From: Corallococcus interemptor
GTDB taxonomy: Bacteria; Myxococcota; Myxococcia; Myxococcales; Myxococcaceae
Direction of reading: 5' to 3'
Assembly (NCBI RefSeq): GCF_003668875.1
Contig: NZ_RAWM01000004.1
Span: 1-64,000 of the forward strand
DNA: 64,000 bases
Within the stretch, counting starts at the first letter, position 1. Every line of letters begins with the position of its first letter. The position numbers and the translations under genes were made by a program. This document shows, one piece after another, positions 1-7,615 of this stretch. The notes under the pieces are model-generated. The model worked only from the letters and a program-made list of their open reading frames with translations, did no database searches and had not been told where the DNA came from.

Positions 1-1
1 C

Positions 2-679
2 AAGCCCACGGTGACGGAAGAGGTTGTAGAGCTGCACCGGCCGGACCTGGAGGCGCTGCGCGCGGGAGGCGACCGCTCCTTCACGGAGGTGCTGGAGGCC
101 CGCCGGAGCCTGCGCGGCCGGGGCGCCTCACCGCTCACCGTGCAGCAGCTGGGCGAACTGCTCTACCGCTCCGCGCGCGTGCGCGACGTGCGCACCACGC
201 AGGACGGCGAAATCACCGACCGGCCCTACCCCGGCGCGGGCGCGGTGTACGCGCTGGAGCTCTACCCCATGGTGGGCGAGTGCCAGGGCCTGGCCCCGGG
301 CGCCTACCACTACGACCCGCTGGGCCACCGGCTGGAGAAGCTGAGCGGCCCGACGCCGGAGTTCCACGCGCTGCTGGACGAAGCGCGCGCGCCGGTGGAG
401 CCTTTCGAGCGGCCGGAGGTGCTGATGGTGGTGGCCGCGCGCGTGCCCCGGCTCGCGTGGAAGTACGAGACGCTGGCGTACTCGCTGGTGCTGCAGGACA
501 CGGGAGCGCTGGTGCAGACGCTCTACCTGGTGTCCACCGCGATGGGCCTGAGGCCCTACGCGCTGGGCCGGAGCGACCCGGACTTCTTCCAGCGCGTGGC
601 GGGCGTGGACGGCTTCGGCGAGGCCAGCGTGGGCGCCTTCGCGGTGTCCGGGGGAGACGCGCCCCTCGCGTCTCCCTGA
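2..679 (+). CDS. SagB-type dehydrogenase (5'-truncated by window edge)
   Basis: Nitroreductase-fold SagB family. In TOMM/azol(in)e RiPP biosynthesis these FMN enzymes oxidise azoline rings to azoles. The frame is open from base 2, and the GTG at 11 is only the first start-like codon inside the window, so the N-terminus is probably missing. The RRSLRGRG stretch, the RPYPGAGAVYALELYP stretch (the S/P-x-G-A-l-Y-p-l-e segment of SagB proteins) and the later Y-H-Y-D-P-x-x-H-x-L-E-x-L element support the family. It converges with the TOMM precursor gene, whose stop lies 29 bp away. Oxidation of the neighbouring precursor is inferred from this position; a stand-alone nitroreductase is the alternative. 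Confidence 0.8.
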   Translation, partial: KPTVTEEVVELHRPDLEALRAGGDRSFTEVLEARRSLRGRGASPLTVQQLGELLYRSARVRDVRTTQDGEITDRPYPGAGAVYALELYPMVGECQGLAPGAYHYDPLGHRLEKLSGPTPEFHALLDEARAPVEPFERPEVLMVVAARVPRLAWKYETLAYSLVLQDTGALVQTLYLVSTAMGLRPYALGRSDPDFFQRVAGVDGFGEASVGAFAVSGGDAPLASP

Positions 680-682
680 TTA

Positions 683-703
683 CTCCGGCGGACTGCTCCG
701 GAG
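683..703. terminator. Small hairpin between convergent genes
   Basis: CTCCGG (683-688) and CCGGAG (698-703) form a 6-bp stem with a 9-nt loop between the stops of the SagB-type gene and the TOMM precursor gene. There is no T-run on either side, so a role as a bidirectional terminator is only suggestive. Confidence 0.3.
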
Positions 704-708
704 CCCCG

Positions 709-1122
709 TCAGCAGCAGGGGCTGCCGCAGCAGTGCGAACGGCCGTGCGTGTCGGTGAGGCTGGAGAGCGCCACGGCGTGATCCGCCACGTCGGCCGGCT
801 TCTTCGGCAGGTGCAGCTCCACCTCCGCGCTGTTCACCTTCCACGTCCCGTCCGACGCCGCGTTCGCCACGGTGGAGGGGACGACCTTCAGGTGGATGCT
901 GGCGGGCAGGTCGAAGTCGAAGCGCTTCTTGAGGGCCTCGCGCGGGTTCTTCTGCAGGGCCGCCTCGAACTCCGGCTCCTTCCACGCGAGCGCGACGGCG
1001 CGCATCCACACGGCCTGCCAGTCATTCACCGAGGCCTGGCCCCCCGGGCTCCGCGTGGGCTTGCGCGCCACCGGGCGGGCCCGGGCGGGCGCGGCCTTCG
1101 ACTCCGGCTTCTTCTTGCTCAT
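709..1122 (-). CDS. TOMM precursor peptide (NHLP-like leader, Cys-rich C-terminus)
   Basis: A 137-residue precursor. A basic N-terminus is followed by a leader (about residues 34-85) with the W-x-x-V/A-W-x-x-P-x-F-x-x-x-L-x-x-x-P-x-x-A-L pattern of nitrile-hydratase-alpha-like leaders. The last nine residues are SHCCGSPCC, a plausible heterocyclised core with four Cys and two Ser. It matches what I remember of the BMA_0021/BMA_0022 TOMM precursor family. I chose the ATG at 1122 over the GTG-type start at 1146. Its ribosome binding site GGAGGAGAAGG lies inside the last codons of the kinase gene, whose TGA ends one base before this ATG (TGAcATG), so translation is coupled. The SagB-type enzyme is the convergent neighbour. 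The mature product is unknown. Confidence 0.85.
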   Translation of the reverse strand: MSKKKPESKAAPARARPVARKPTRSPGGQASVNDWQAVWMRAVALAWKEPEFEAALQKNPREALKKRFDFDLPASIHLKVVPSTVANAASDGTWKVNSAEVELHLPKKPADVADHAVALSSLTDTHGRSHCCGSPCC

Positions 1123-1123
1123 G

Positions 1124-4100
1124 TCAGCCTTCTCCTCCCAGCGCATCCAACAGGGCGCGGGCCTCCGAGACGGGCGGGGTTCCCCAGCCTTCGGAGAAGG
1201 TACTGTAGACCGATTGCAGCCGTTGCCGGGCTTCTTCCTGTCGTCCCGATGCCTGGAGCACCCGCGCCAGCCACGTGACGGCCTGCAGCTCCCGCATCCG
1301 GGCCCCCTGCGCGTGCGCCACCTCCGCCGCCTGACGGAAGCACGACTCCGCGGAGGGTGCAGTGTTCCCGTCCCGCTGCAGCAGCACCTGCCCCTTGACG
1401 CGAAGCAGCTTGGACTCGTGGTACGCCTCGCCCAGGACCTGGGCGCGCTGCCGTCCGTGCTCCACGGTGGCGAGCGCCGCCTCCAGGTGGCCCAGCTCCA
1501 GCTCCAGCTCCGCGAGCATGGCGTAGTACGCGGGCTGGTCCATCTCCGTGCCGAACGCCTCGCGCATCACCACGCCGCGCCGCACGGCCTCCACGTCCTT
1601 CATCGCCCACCCGCGCAGGATGCCCACGTAGGCGGACTGCTCCAGCAGGCCGTAGCGGTGGGACAGCTCCGCGTGCTGGGAGATGAGCTGGAGCGCCTCC
1701 GTCCGGTCGCCGTGCTCCTGCGCCAGCAGCAGCAGGTAGATGAAGGACAGGCCAATGCTGGTGCCATGGTTCAGCTCGCGGCCCCACGCCACCGCGGCCT
1801 CGCCGTGCGCCTTCGCCTGGTCCGGGAAGCCCAGCAGCCACATCCCCCGGCACAGCACGGACTCGCCGCCCACGCGCGTGTCCTGTCCGTAGAGGATGCG
1901 GTGCATCCGGTGATCGACGGGGTCGAAGAGGGACAGGCACCGGTCCGCCTTCGCCTTCGCCTCGCCCAGGCGGCCTTCCAGCAGCTCGATGTTGGAGAGG
2001 ATGGTGAGCGCCACCGCCTCCTGGCCCGCGTCCCCGTTTCGCTGCGCCAGCGCCACCAGCCGATCCATCAGCCCGCGCACCCGGCGCTGGTCTCCTCCCA
2101 GGTGGTAGAAGATGGAGAGGACCCACAGGGTCGGGGCCGCGTAGGGGCTCTCCCCCACGGTGAAGAGCAGCTCCAGTGAGCGCTCGGCCACGGTGCGCAG
2201 GTCCTGCGAGCGCCAGCCCTGCGTGGACATCAGCGCCGGGGCGAGCACGCCGTTGAGGCTCAGCTCCAGCTGCGCGCGCTCCACCGGGTCATCGATGGCG
2301 TCCAGCCATGACAGGCCCAGCCGGGCGAAGAGGATGGCCTCCAGGTACGCGGAGCGCACCAGCGCGGCGAACGCGGCCTTCTGCGCGTAGAGGATGGCCT
2401 TGCGCTTCAGGTTCGCGGCGGCCCAGTGGTGCGCGAGGAGGTCCGGCCGCGACTCCACCTGCTCCGGGAAGTGCGCCTCCAGCGCCTCCGCCGCCTTCGC
2501 GTGCATCTGCTGGCGGTAGCGCTTGAGCATGGAGTCGTAGGCCGCGTCCCGCACCAGCGCGTGCTTGAAGAGGTACACGGGCCCCTTCGGCCGGCGCTTG
2601 CGGTGCAGGAGCCCGGAGCCCACCAGCCGCTCCAGGTCCGTCTCCAGCGCCTCCGGCGTCAGGGGGCTCACGTGGCGCAGCAGCTCATGCGTCAGCTCAC
2701 GGCCCAGCACGGAGGCGATCTGCGCGGTCTCCTTGGCGCGGCCCAGCCGGTCCAATCGCGCGACCAGCAGATCCCTCAGCGTGCCCGGCACCGTGGGGCC
2801 CGCGCGGCCCGCCTCCAGCGCGAAGCGGCCCTCGCGCTCCACCAGCGCGCCGGACTCGCGCAGCGTGCGCACCAGCTCCTCCACGAACAGCGGGATGCCG
2901 TCCGTGCGCGTGACGATCTCCTCCAGCGCTTCCGGAGACAGCGGCGCTCCCGCGGCGGCGGTGGCCAGCCGCTCCACCTCCGGGCGTCCCAGCGCGCCCA
3001 GCTGCACCTGCGTCACCGCCGACGCGGCCCAGGGCGGCTCGAACTCCGGGCGCGCGCTGAACAGCGTGAGCAGGCGCGACGAGGACACCTCCTCCACCAG
3101 CGCCTTGAGCAGCTCCAGCGAGGACGGGTCCGCCCAGTGCAGGTCCTCCAGCGCCAGCACCACGGGCTGGCGCTCCGCCATCGCCGCGAGCAGGGCCAGC
3201 AGCGCGTTGCGGGTGAGCTCCCGGTGCTTCATCGGCGACACGTCCAGCGGCGCCCAGCGCTCCGGCGGCAGCGGCAGGGACAACAGCGACGCGAACAGCG
3301 GCAGCGTCTCCGGCAGGTCGAAGCTGTAGCCGGACAGCAGCGCCTCCAGGCCCGTCAGCCGGCCTTCCGGAGGCAGGTCGCGGTTCGGATCCAGCATCCG
3401 CGTGAGCAGGTCCACCACGGGGGCATACGCCTGGCCGGAGCTGTCCTGCGTGCAGCGGGCCTCCAGCCACGTGTGCGGCTCCGCGCCCAGCCGGTCTCCC
3501 AGCTCGCGCATGAGGCGCGACTTGCCGATGCCCGGCTCACCGGAAATCAGCACCGCCTGTCCCTGCCCGGAGCGCACCTGCTCCCAGCGCGACAGCACCA
3601 GGTCCAGCTCGCGCGAGCGGCCCACCAGCGTGAGCGCGTCCTCGGCGCCGCTCCACGTCGCGTCCGCGCCCTGGAGCACGAACGTCTCCAGGCCCGGAGG
3701 CAACAGCTCGTTGGGGGACGCGGGCACGGCATCCAGCGGGAAGTGCTTGCGCACCAGCTGCTGCGTGTCGCCCGTGACGAGGATGGCGCCTGGAGGCGCG
3801 GAGGTGGACAGCCGGAAGGCGATCTTCGGCGTGGTGCCCACCACGAAGCCCAGGCCGGAGAGCGTCGGGTCCCGCTGCTCGCGAGACACCACCAGGCCCG
3901 TGTGCAGGCCCACGCGGATCTCCACCCGCGTGCCGCGCTCGGCCTCGATGGCCCGCCCGCGCCGCTTCACCTCCGCCACCATGTCCAGCGCCGCCTGCGC
4001 CGCGCGCCGGGCGTCGTCCTCCCGCGCCGCCGGATAGCCGAAGTAGAAGAGGACGATGTCGCCCAGCGCGCTGGCGATGTGGCCGTTGTAGCGCCGGGCG

Positions 4101-5227
4101 ATCTCGATGCAGACCTCCTGCTGGGCGCCCAGCACGTGATCCAACTCCTCGATGTCCACCGGTCCCGGCGCCGTCTGCGTGGCGGACAGCGTGCAGCACA
4201 CCACCGTGAGCTGGCGGCGCTCACCCTCCGCCCACCGGCGCGAGCGCGTGGACACGGCATTGGGCGTGCGGCTGGACAGCTCCACCGTCGCCGTCTCCGC
4301 GTTGGGGGCGGCGGGCTGGATGCGCACGGGCGAGGGCCGGCGCGGCAGGTTGGAGACGTCCACCGCCTCCAGCTGGCGCAGCAGCACCTCCGCGGACACG
4401 GTGCGCTGGGACGCGTCCTTCGCCGTCGCGCGCTGGAGCAGCTTGCCCAGCGGGTGCGCGGCGATGGCCGGGGGAATGGGCACCGGCTCCGTGGACAGCT
4501 GCTGGAAGATGACCTCCGCGACGGTGGCGCCCTCGAAGACGCGCCGGCCGGTGAGGCACTCCAGGAACACGAGCCCCCACGCGTACAAATCCGAGCGCGG
4601 CGTGGGCGCCTGCCCGCGCAGCTGCTCCGGCGCCGCGTACGACGGCGTGCCCAGCGATTCGTTGGTGGACGTGATGCGCGGCTGCGGCTCCGCGCGCGTC
4701 AGCTCATCCGTGACGGACCCGATGCCGAAGTCCAGCACCAGCGCGTTGCGCCGGGCGCCGGTGGGCACGACCATGATGTTCGCGGGCTTCAGGTCGCGGT
4801 GCACCACGTTCTGCGCGTGCGCGCACGCCAGCGCGTCCAGGAGCTGGAGCATCAGGTGGCGCGCCTCCACCGGATCCAGCACGCCCTCCTCCGCGAGCAC
4901 CTGCGCCAGGTTCTTGCCCGGCACGAACTCGAAGATGGAGTAGACGGCGCCGCCCTGCGCGCGGCCTGAATCGATGAGCCGCACGATGTTCGGGTGGTGC
5001 ATCTGCGCGCACAGCTTCATCTCGCGCTCGAAGCGCGCGCTGCGGCGCTCCACCGACTCCGGCGTCGCGCCCTCCGTCAGGCGCAGGAGCTTCACCGCCA
5101 CGTTCTGGCCGGTGGTCACCTGGCGGGCCTTGTAGACGCGGCCGAAGCCGCCCTCGCCCAGCTCGGACAGGAGCTCGTACCGGCCCTGGAAGGCCTCCAG
5201 CAACGCAGGATCCATTGGGTTCTTCAT
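1124..5227 (-). CDS. TOMM-system Ser/Thr kinase / cyclase-homology / ATPase fusion protein
   Basis: 1367 residues. The Hanks kinase (about 17-290) has GEGGFGRV, the AVK lysine (K46), HRDLKPAN (143-150) and DFG (166-168), so it looks active. A class III cyclase homology domain follows (about 338-500): the second metal site GD (389-390) is kept, but the first aspartate is replaced (TVVCCTLSAT), so cyclase activity is doubtful. Next is a large ATPase module with Walker A GEPGIGKS (563-570) and Walker B LALEDLHWAD (691-700), then a helical TPR-like C-terminus. Length and architecture match my memory of the TOMM kinase/cyclase fusion family found beside this precursor type. Its ATG overlaps the upstream histidine-kinase stop (ATGA), and the precursor starts one base after its stop. 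Confidence 0.88.
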   Translation of the reverse strand: MKNPMDPALLEAFQGRYELLSELGEGGFGRVYKARQVTTGQNVAVKLLRLTEGATPESVERRSARFEREMKLCAQMHHPNIVRLIDSGRAQGGAVYSIFEFVPGKNLAQVLAEEGVLDPVEARHLMLQLLDALACAHAQNVVHRDLKPANIMVVPTGARRNALVLDFGIGSVTDELTRAEPQPRITSTNESLGTPSYAAPEQLRGQAPTPRSDLYAWGLVFLECLTGRRVFEGATVAEVIFQQLSTEPVPIPPAIAAHPLGKLLQRATAKDASQRTVSAEVLLRQLEAVDVSNLPRRPSPVRIQPAAPNAETATVELSSRTPNAVSTRSRRWAEGERRQLTVVCCTLSATQTAPGPVDIEELDHVLGAQQEVCIEIARRYNGHIASALGDIVLFYFGYPAAREDDARRAAQAALDMVAEVKRRGRAIEAERGTRVEIRVGLHTGLVVSREQRDPTLSGLGFVVGTTPKIAFRLSTSAPPGAILVTGDTQQLVRKHFPLDAVPASPNELLPPGLETFVLQGADATWSGAEDALTLVGRSRELDLVLSRWEQVRSGQGQAVLISGEPGIGKSRLMRELGDRLGAEPHTWLEARCTQDSSGQAYAPVVDLLTRMLDPNRDLPPEGRLTGLEALLSGYSFDLPETLPLFASLLSLPLPPERWAPLDVSPMKHRELTRNALLALLAAMAERQPVVLALEDLHWADPSSLELLKALVEEVSSSRLLTLFSARPEFEPPWAASAVTQVQLGALGRPEVERLATAAAGAPLSPEALEEIVTRTDGIPLFVEELVRTLRESGALVEREGRFALEAGRAGPTVPGTLRDLLVARLDRLGRAKETAQIASVLGRELTHELLRHVSPLTPEALETDLERLVGSGLLHRKRRPKGPVYLFKHALVRDAAYDSMLKRYRQQMHAKAAEALEAHFPEQVESRPDLLAHHWAAANLKRKAILYAQKAAFAALVRSAYLEAILFARLGLSWLDAIDDPVERAQLELSLNGVLAPALMSTQGWRSQDLRTVAERSLELLFTVGESPYAAPTLWVLSIFYHLGGDQRRVRGLMDRLVALAQRNGDAGQEAVALTILSNIELLEGRLGEAKAKADRCLSLFDPVDHRMHRILYGQDTRVGGESVLCRGMWLLGFPDQAKAHGEAAVAWGRELNHGTSIGLSFIYLLLLAQEHGDRTEALQLISQHAELSHRYGLLEQSAYVGILRGWAMKDVEAVRRGVVMREAFGTEMDQPAYYAMLAELELELGHLEAALATVEHGRQRAQVLGEAYHESKLLRVKGQVLLQRDGNTAPSAESCFRQAAEVAHAQGARMRELQAVTWLARVLQASGRQEEARQRLQSVYSTFSEGWGTPPVSEARALLDALGGEG

Positions 5228-6996
5228 CGCGTTCCCGAGCCTCGATCCATTGATGACCGTTCCCCCCGCCTGGGCAGGGTGATGACGAACTCCGTGAACT
5301 CACCCGGCGCCGTCTCCATGCGGAACGTGCCCTGGTGGCCCTGCACGATGATGTCATGGCTGAGCGACAGCCCCAGCCCCGTCCCCTGCCCCGGCGGCTT
5401 CGTCGTGAAGAACGGGTCGAAGATTCTGCCCGCGCTCTCCGCGGGGATGCCCGGCCCGTTGTCGCGCAGGCGTATCTCCACCTGCTCCTGACGCGCGAGG
5501 GTGCGAACCTTGAGCACCGGCACGTACGTGGCGCCCTGCGCCTGGCGCTTCTGACGCATGGCGTAGAGCGCGTTGTCCACGACGTTGATGATGACGCGGC
5601 CCACGTCCGCGCGGCTGAGCTCCAGCGGGCCCACGGCCGGGTCGTACTCGGCCTCCAGGCGGACGGACAGGGGCTCGCCCCGCATGCCGCCCTGCCCCAG
5701 CGCGACGCTCTCCGCGACCAGCGCGTTCAGGTCCACCGGCTCGCGAGGCCCGGCGGAGCGGCGCGCGTGCAGGAGCATGCCCTGGATGACCGAGTCCGCG
5801 CGGCGGCCGTGCTCGTTGATCTTCTGGACGTTGGTGCGCAGGCACGCGAGCGCTTCGTCCACGTCGCGCACGGATCCGGCCGTCAGCCGTTCGCGCTGCG
5901 GCGCCAGCACGTCCGCCAGGTCCTCGGTGAGGCCCACGGAGAGGCCCGCGAAGTTGCTGATGAAGTTGAGCGGGTTGCGCAGCTCGTGCGCCATGCCGCC
6001 CACCAGCGCCGCGAGCGAGGCCAGCTTCGCGTCCATGATGAGCTGCATGCGCTGCACCGTCTCCTGCTCGATGCGGCGGTAGAGCCGGGCGTTCTCCAGC
6101 GCGAGCGCCGCCTGCCCCGCGAACGCGACGAGGAAGTCCAGGTCGTCCTCGGAGAAGGACTTGGGCGTGGAGACGTTGTCCACGTACAGCACGCCCAGCA
6201 CCTCATCACGGGGCTTGAGCGGCACGCACATGGAGGCGCGGATGGAGCTGAAGATGACGGACTCCGCGGCGCCCAGGCGCGGGTCGTTCACCGCGTCGGA
6301 GAAGAGCGCCGCCACGCTCCGGCGCAGCACGTAGTCCACGATGTTCTGGCTGTAGATGGGCCCGCGCATGGCGGTGCCCTCCGCCGTCTTCGTCACCCGG
6401 GGCTCCAGCTTCCCGGTGGCCTCGTCCACCAGCAGGATGACGCCCCGGTCCACGTGGAGGATCTGGAAGGCCAGGTCCAGCACCTTGCCGGGCAGCGCCT
6501 CCAGGTCGTCCGTGACGGAGAGCAGCTTCGCCACCTCCTGGAGGATGCGCATCCGCTCGCGGGAGCGCGTGGCCGTGCCGGCGGCCTCCACCGCGGACTT
6601 CTCCGGGCCGGACACCGCCTGCACCAGCGTCTTCAGCGGCACGCGGGTGAGCGCGCGCGTGAGCTGGGGGCGGGGTTCTCCGGACGGGCCCGAGGGCACG
6701 GCCGGTGGCGCTTCATGGGTGAGCAGGAAGACGAGCTCCCCCAGCGTCAGCGTGTCGCCGGGGCGCAGCTCCTTGCGGCGGATCTGCACGCCGTTGACGA
6801 AGGTGCCGTTCTTGCTCTGGAGGTCGGTGACGAAGAAGCGCCCGTCGGCGGATTCAATCCGGGCGTGCTGGCGCGACAGGCTGCGGTGGGGAATGCAGAT
6901 GCCCTGGTCGTCCGCGCGCCCGATGGTGATGGGCGCGTCCCCCAGCGGGTAGGACAGCTCATCCGGCTGCCCTGGGTTGTAGACGAGCATCGGCAC
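5224..6996 (-). CDS. FHA-GAF sensor histidine kinase
   Basis: 590 residues. An N-terminal FHA domain (about 20-90; GR at 26-27, SRQHARI, SKNGTFVNG) would bind phosphothreonine. A GAF domain (about 150-300) is followed by a HisKA dimerisation segment with the phospho-acceptor H337 in MAHELRNPLNF, and a HATPase_c domain with DNGPGIPAE, FDPFFTTK and GTGLGLSLS. There is no membrane segment and no receiver domain, so the partner regulator is elsewhere. It is translationally coupled (ATGA) to the Ser/Thr kinase fusion, so FHA recognition of that kinase's phosphorylated sites is an attractive inference. The start is GTG 6996 or ATG 6990; a hairpin abuts it directly. Confidence 0.88.
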   Translation of the reverse strand: MPMLVYNPGQPDELSYPLGDAPITIGRADDQGICIPHRSLSRQHARIESADGRFFVTDLQSKNGTFVNGVQIRRKELRPGDTLTLGELVFLLTHEAPPAVPSGPSGEPRPQLTRALTRVPLKTLVQAVSGPEKSAVEAAGTATRSRERMRILQEVAKLLSVTDDLEALPGKVLDLAFQILHVDRGVILLVDEATGKLEPRVTKTAEGTAMRGPIYSQNIVDYVLRRSVAALFSDAVNDPRLGAAESVIFSSIRASMCVPLKPRDEVLGVLYVDNVSTPKSFSEDDLDFLVAFAGQAALALENARLYRRIEQETVQRMQLIMDAKLASLAALVGGMAHELRNPLNFISNFAGLSVGLTEDLADVLAPQRERLTAGSVRDVDEALACLRTNVQKINEHGRRADSVIQGMLLHARRSAGPREPVDLNALVAESVALGQGGMRGEPLSVRLEAEYDPAVGPLELSRADVGRVIINVVDNALYAMRQKRQAQGATYVPVLKVRTLARQEQVEIRLRDNGPGIPAESAGRIFDPFFTTKPPGQGTGLGLSLSHDIIVQGHQGTFRMETAPGEFTEFVITLPRRGERSSMDRGSGTR

Positions 6997-7027
6997 GGCT
7001 TGGAGACCCCCTCCCGGGTCCCAAGCC
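6997..7027 (-). promoter_or_regulatory. Hairpin enclosing the Shine-Dalgarno of the histidine kinase gene
   Basis: GGCTTGG (6997-7003) pairs with CCAAGCC (7021-7027), and inside it GACCC (7005-7009) pairs with GGGTC (7016-7020), leaving one bulged base. On the transcript the six-base loop is GGGAGG, the only good ribosome binding sequence, and the stem ends next to the GTG start. No U-run follows, so translational control seems more likely than termination of the cysC message. This is inference from structure alone. Confidence 0.35.
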
Positions 7028-7042
7028 TAGCCGAAAAGCCTC

Positions 7043-7609
7043 TCAGGCGGCGCTGGCGGCGGGGGCCAGCAGCCCCCGGTCCCTCAGCGTGTCGAGGATG
7101 CGCTCCAACCCCGCCTCCACCGTCTCCGCGTCGGAGCGGACGGTGATTTCGGGGGACTCGGGCGGCTCGTACGGGTCCGACACGCCGGTGAAGTGCGGGA
7201 TCTCCCCGGCCAGGGCCTTCTTGTAGAGCCCCTTCACGTCCCGGGCGATGAGCGCGTCCAGGCTGGCCTGGACGTAGCACTCCAGGAACGGGATGCCGGC
7301 CTGGGTGGCCAGGGCGCGCACCTCGTCCCGGGAGCTCTTGTACGGAGAGATGGCCGCGGTGATGACGCCCACCTCGTGCCTGGCCAGCACCCGCGCCACG
7401 TAGCCGATGCGCCGGACGTTCTCCTCGCGGTCCGCGCGGCTGAAGCCCAGGCCTCGGGAGAGGTACGTGCGCACCTCGTCCCCGTCGAGCAGCTCCACGC
7501 GCTGCACGGGCGCGAGCTGCCGCGCCACCGCGGTGGACAGCGTGCTCTTGCCCGCGCCGGACATGCCGGTGAACCAGAGGATGAAGCCCGGACGCTGTTG
7601 CATCGCCAT
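7043..7609 (-). CDS. cysC: Adenylylsulfate (APS) kinase CysC
   Basis: 188 residues, the normal size for a stand-alone APS kinase, which phosphorylates APS to PAPS with ATP. The P-loop GMSGAGKST (15-23), the LLDGDEVR segment, GFSRADREENVRR and the ISPYKSSRDEVR element are all classic family motifs. It starts six bases after the cysN stop and is the last gene of cysD-cysN-cysC. No PAPS reductase or sulfite reductase lies in the window, so the PAPS could feed either cysteine synthesis elsewhere or sulfation. Confidence 0.95.
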   Translation of the reverse strand: MAMQQRPGFILWFTGMSGAGKSTLSTAVARQLAPVQRVELLDGDEVRTYLSRGLGFSRADREENVRRIGYVARVLARHEVGVITAAISPYKSSRDEVRALATQAGIPFLECYVQASLDALIARDVKGLYKKALAGEIPHFTGVSDPYEPPESPEITVRSDAETVEAGLERILDTLRDRGLLAPAASAA

Positions 7610-7615
7610 TTACCT

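Noticed and set aside
6997..7027. Intrinsic terminator for cysC
   Set aside because: The stem is sound but no T-run follows, and it overlaps the ribosome binding site and start of the next gene; kept as a regulatory hairpin instead.
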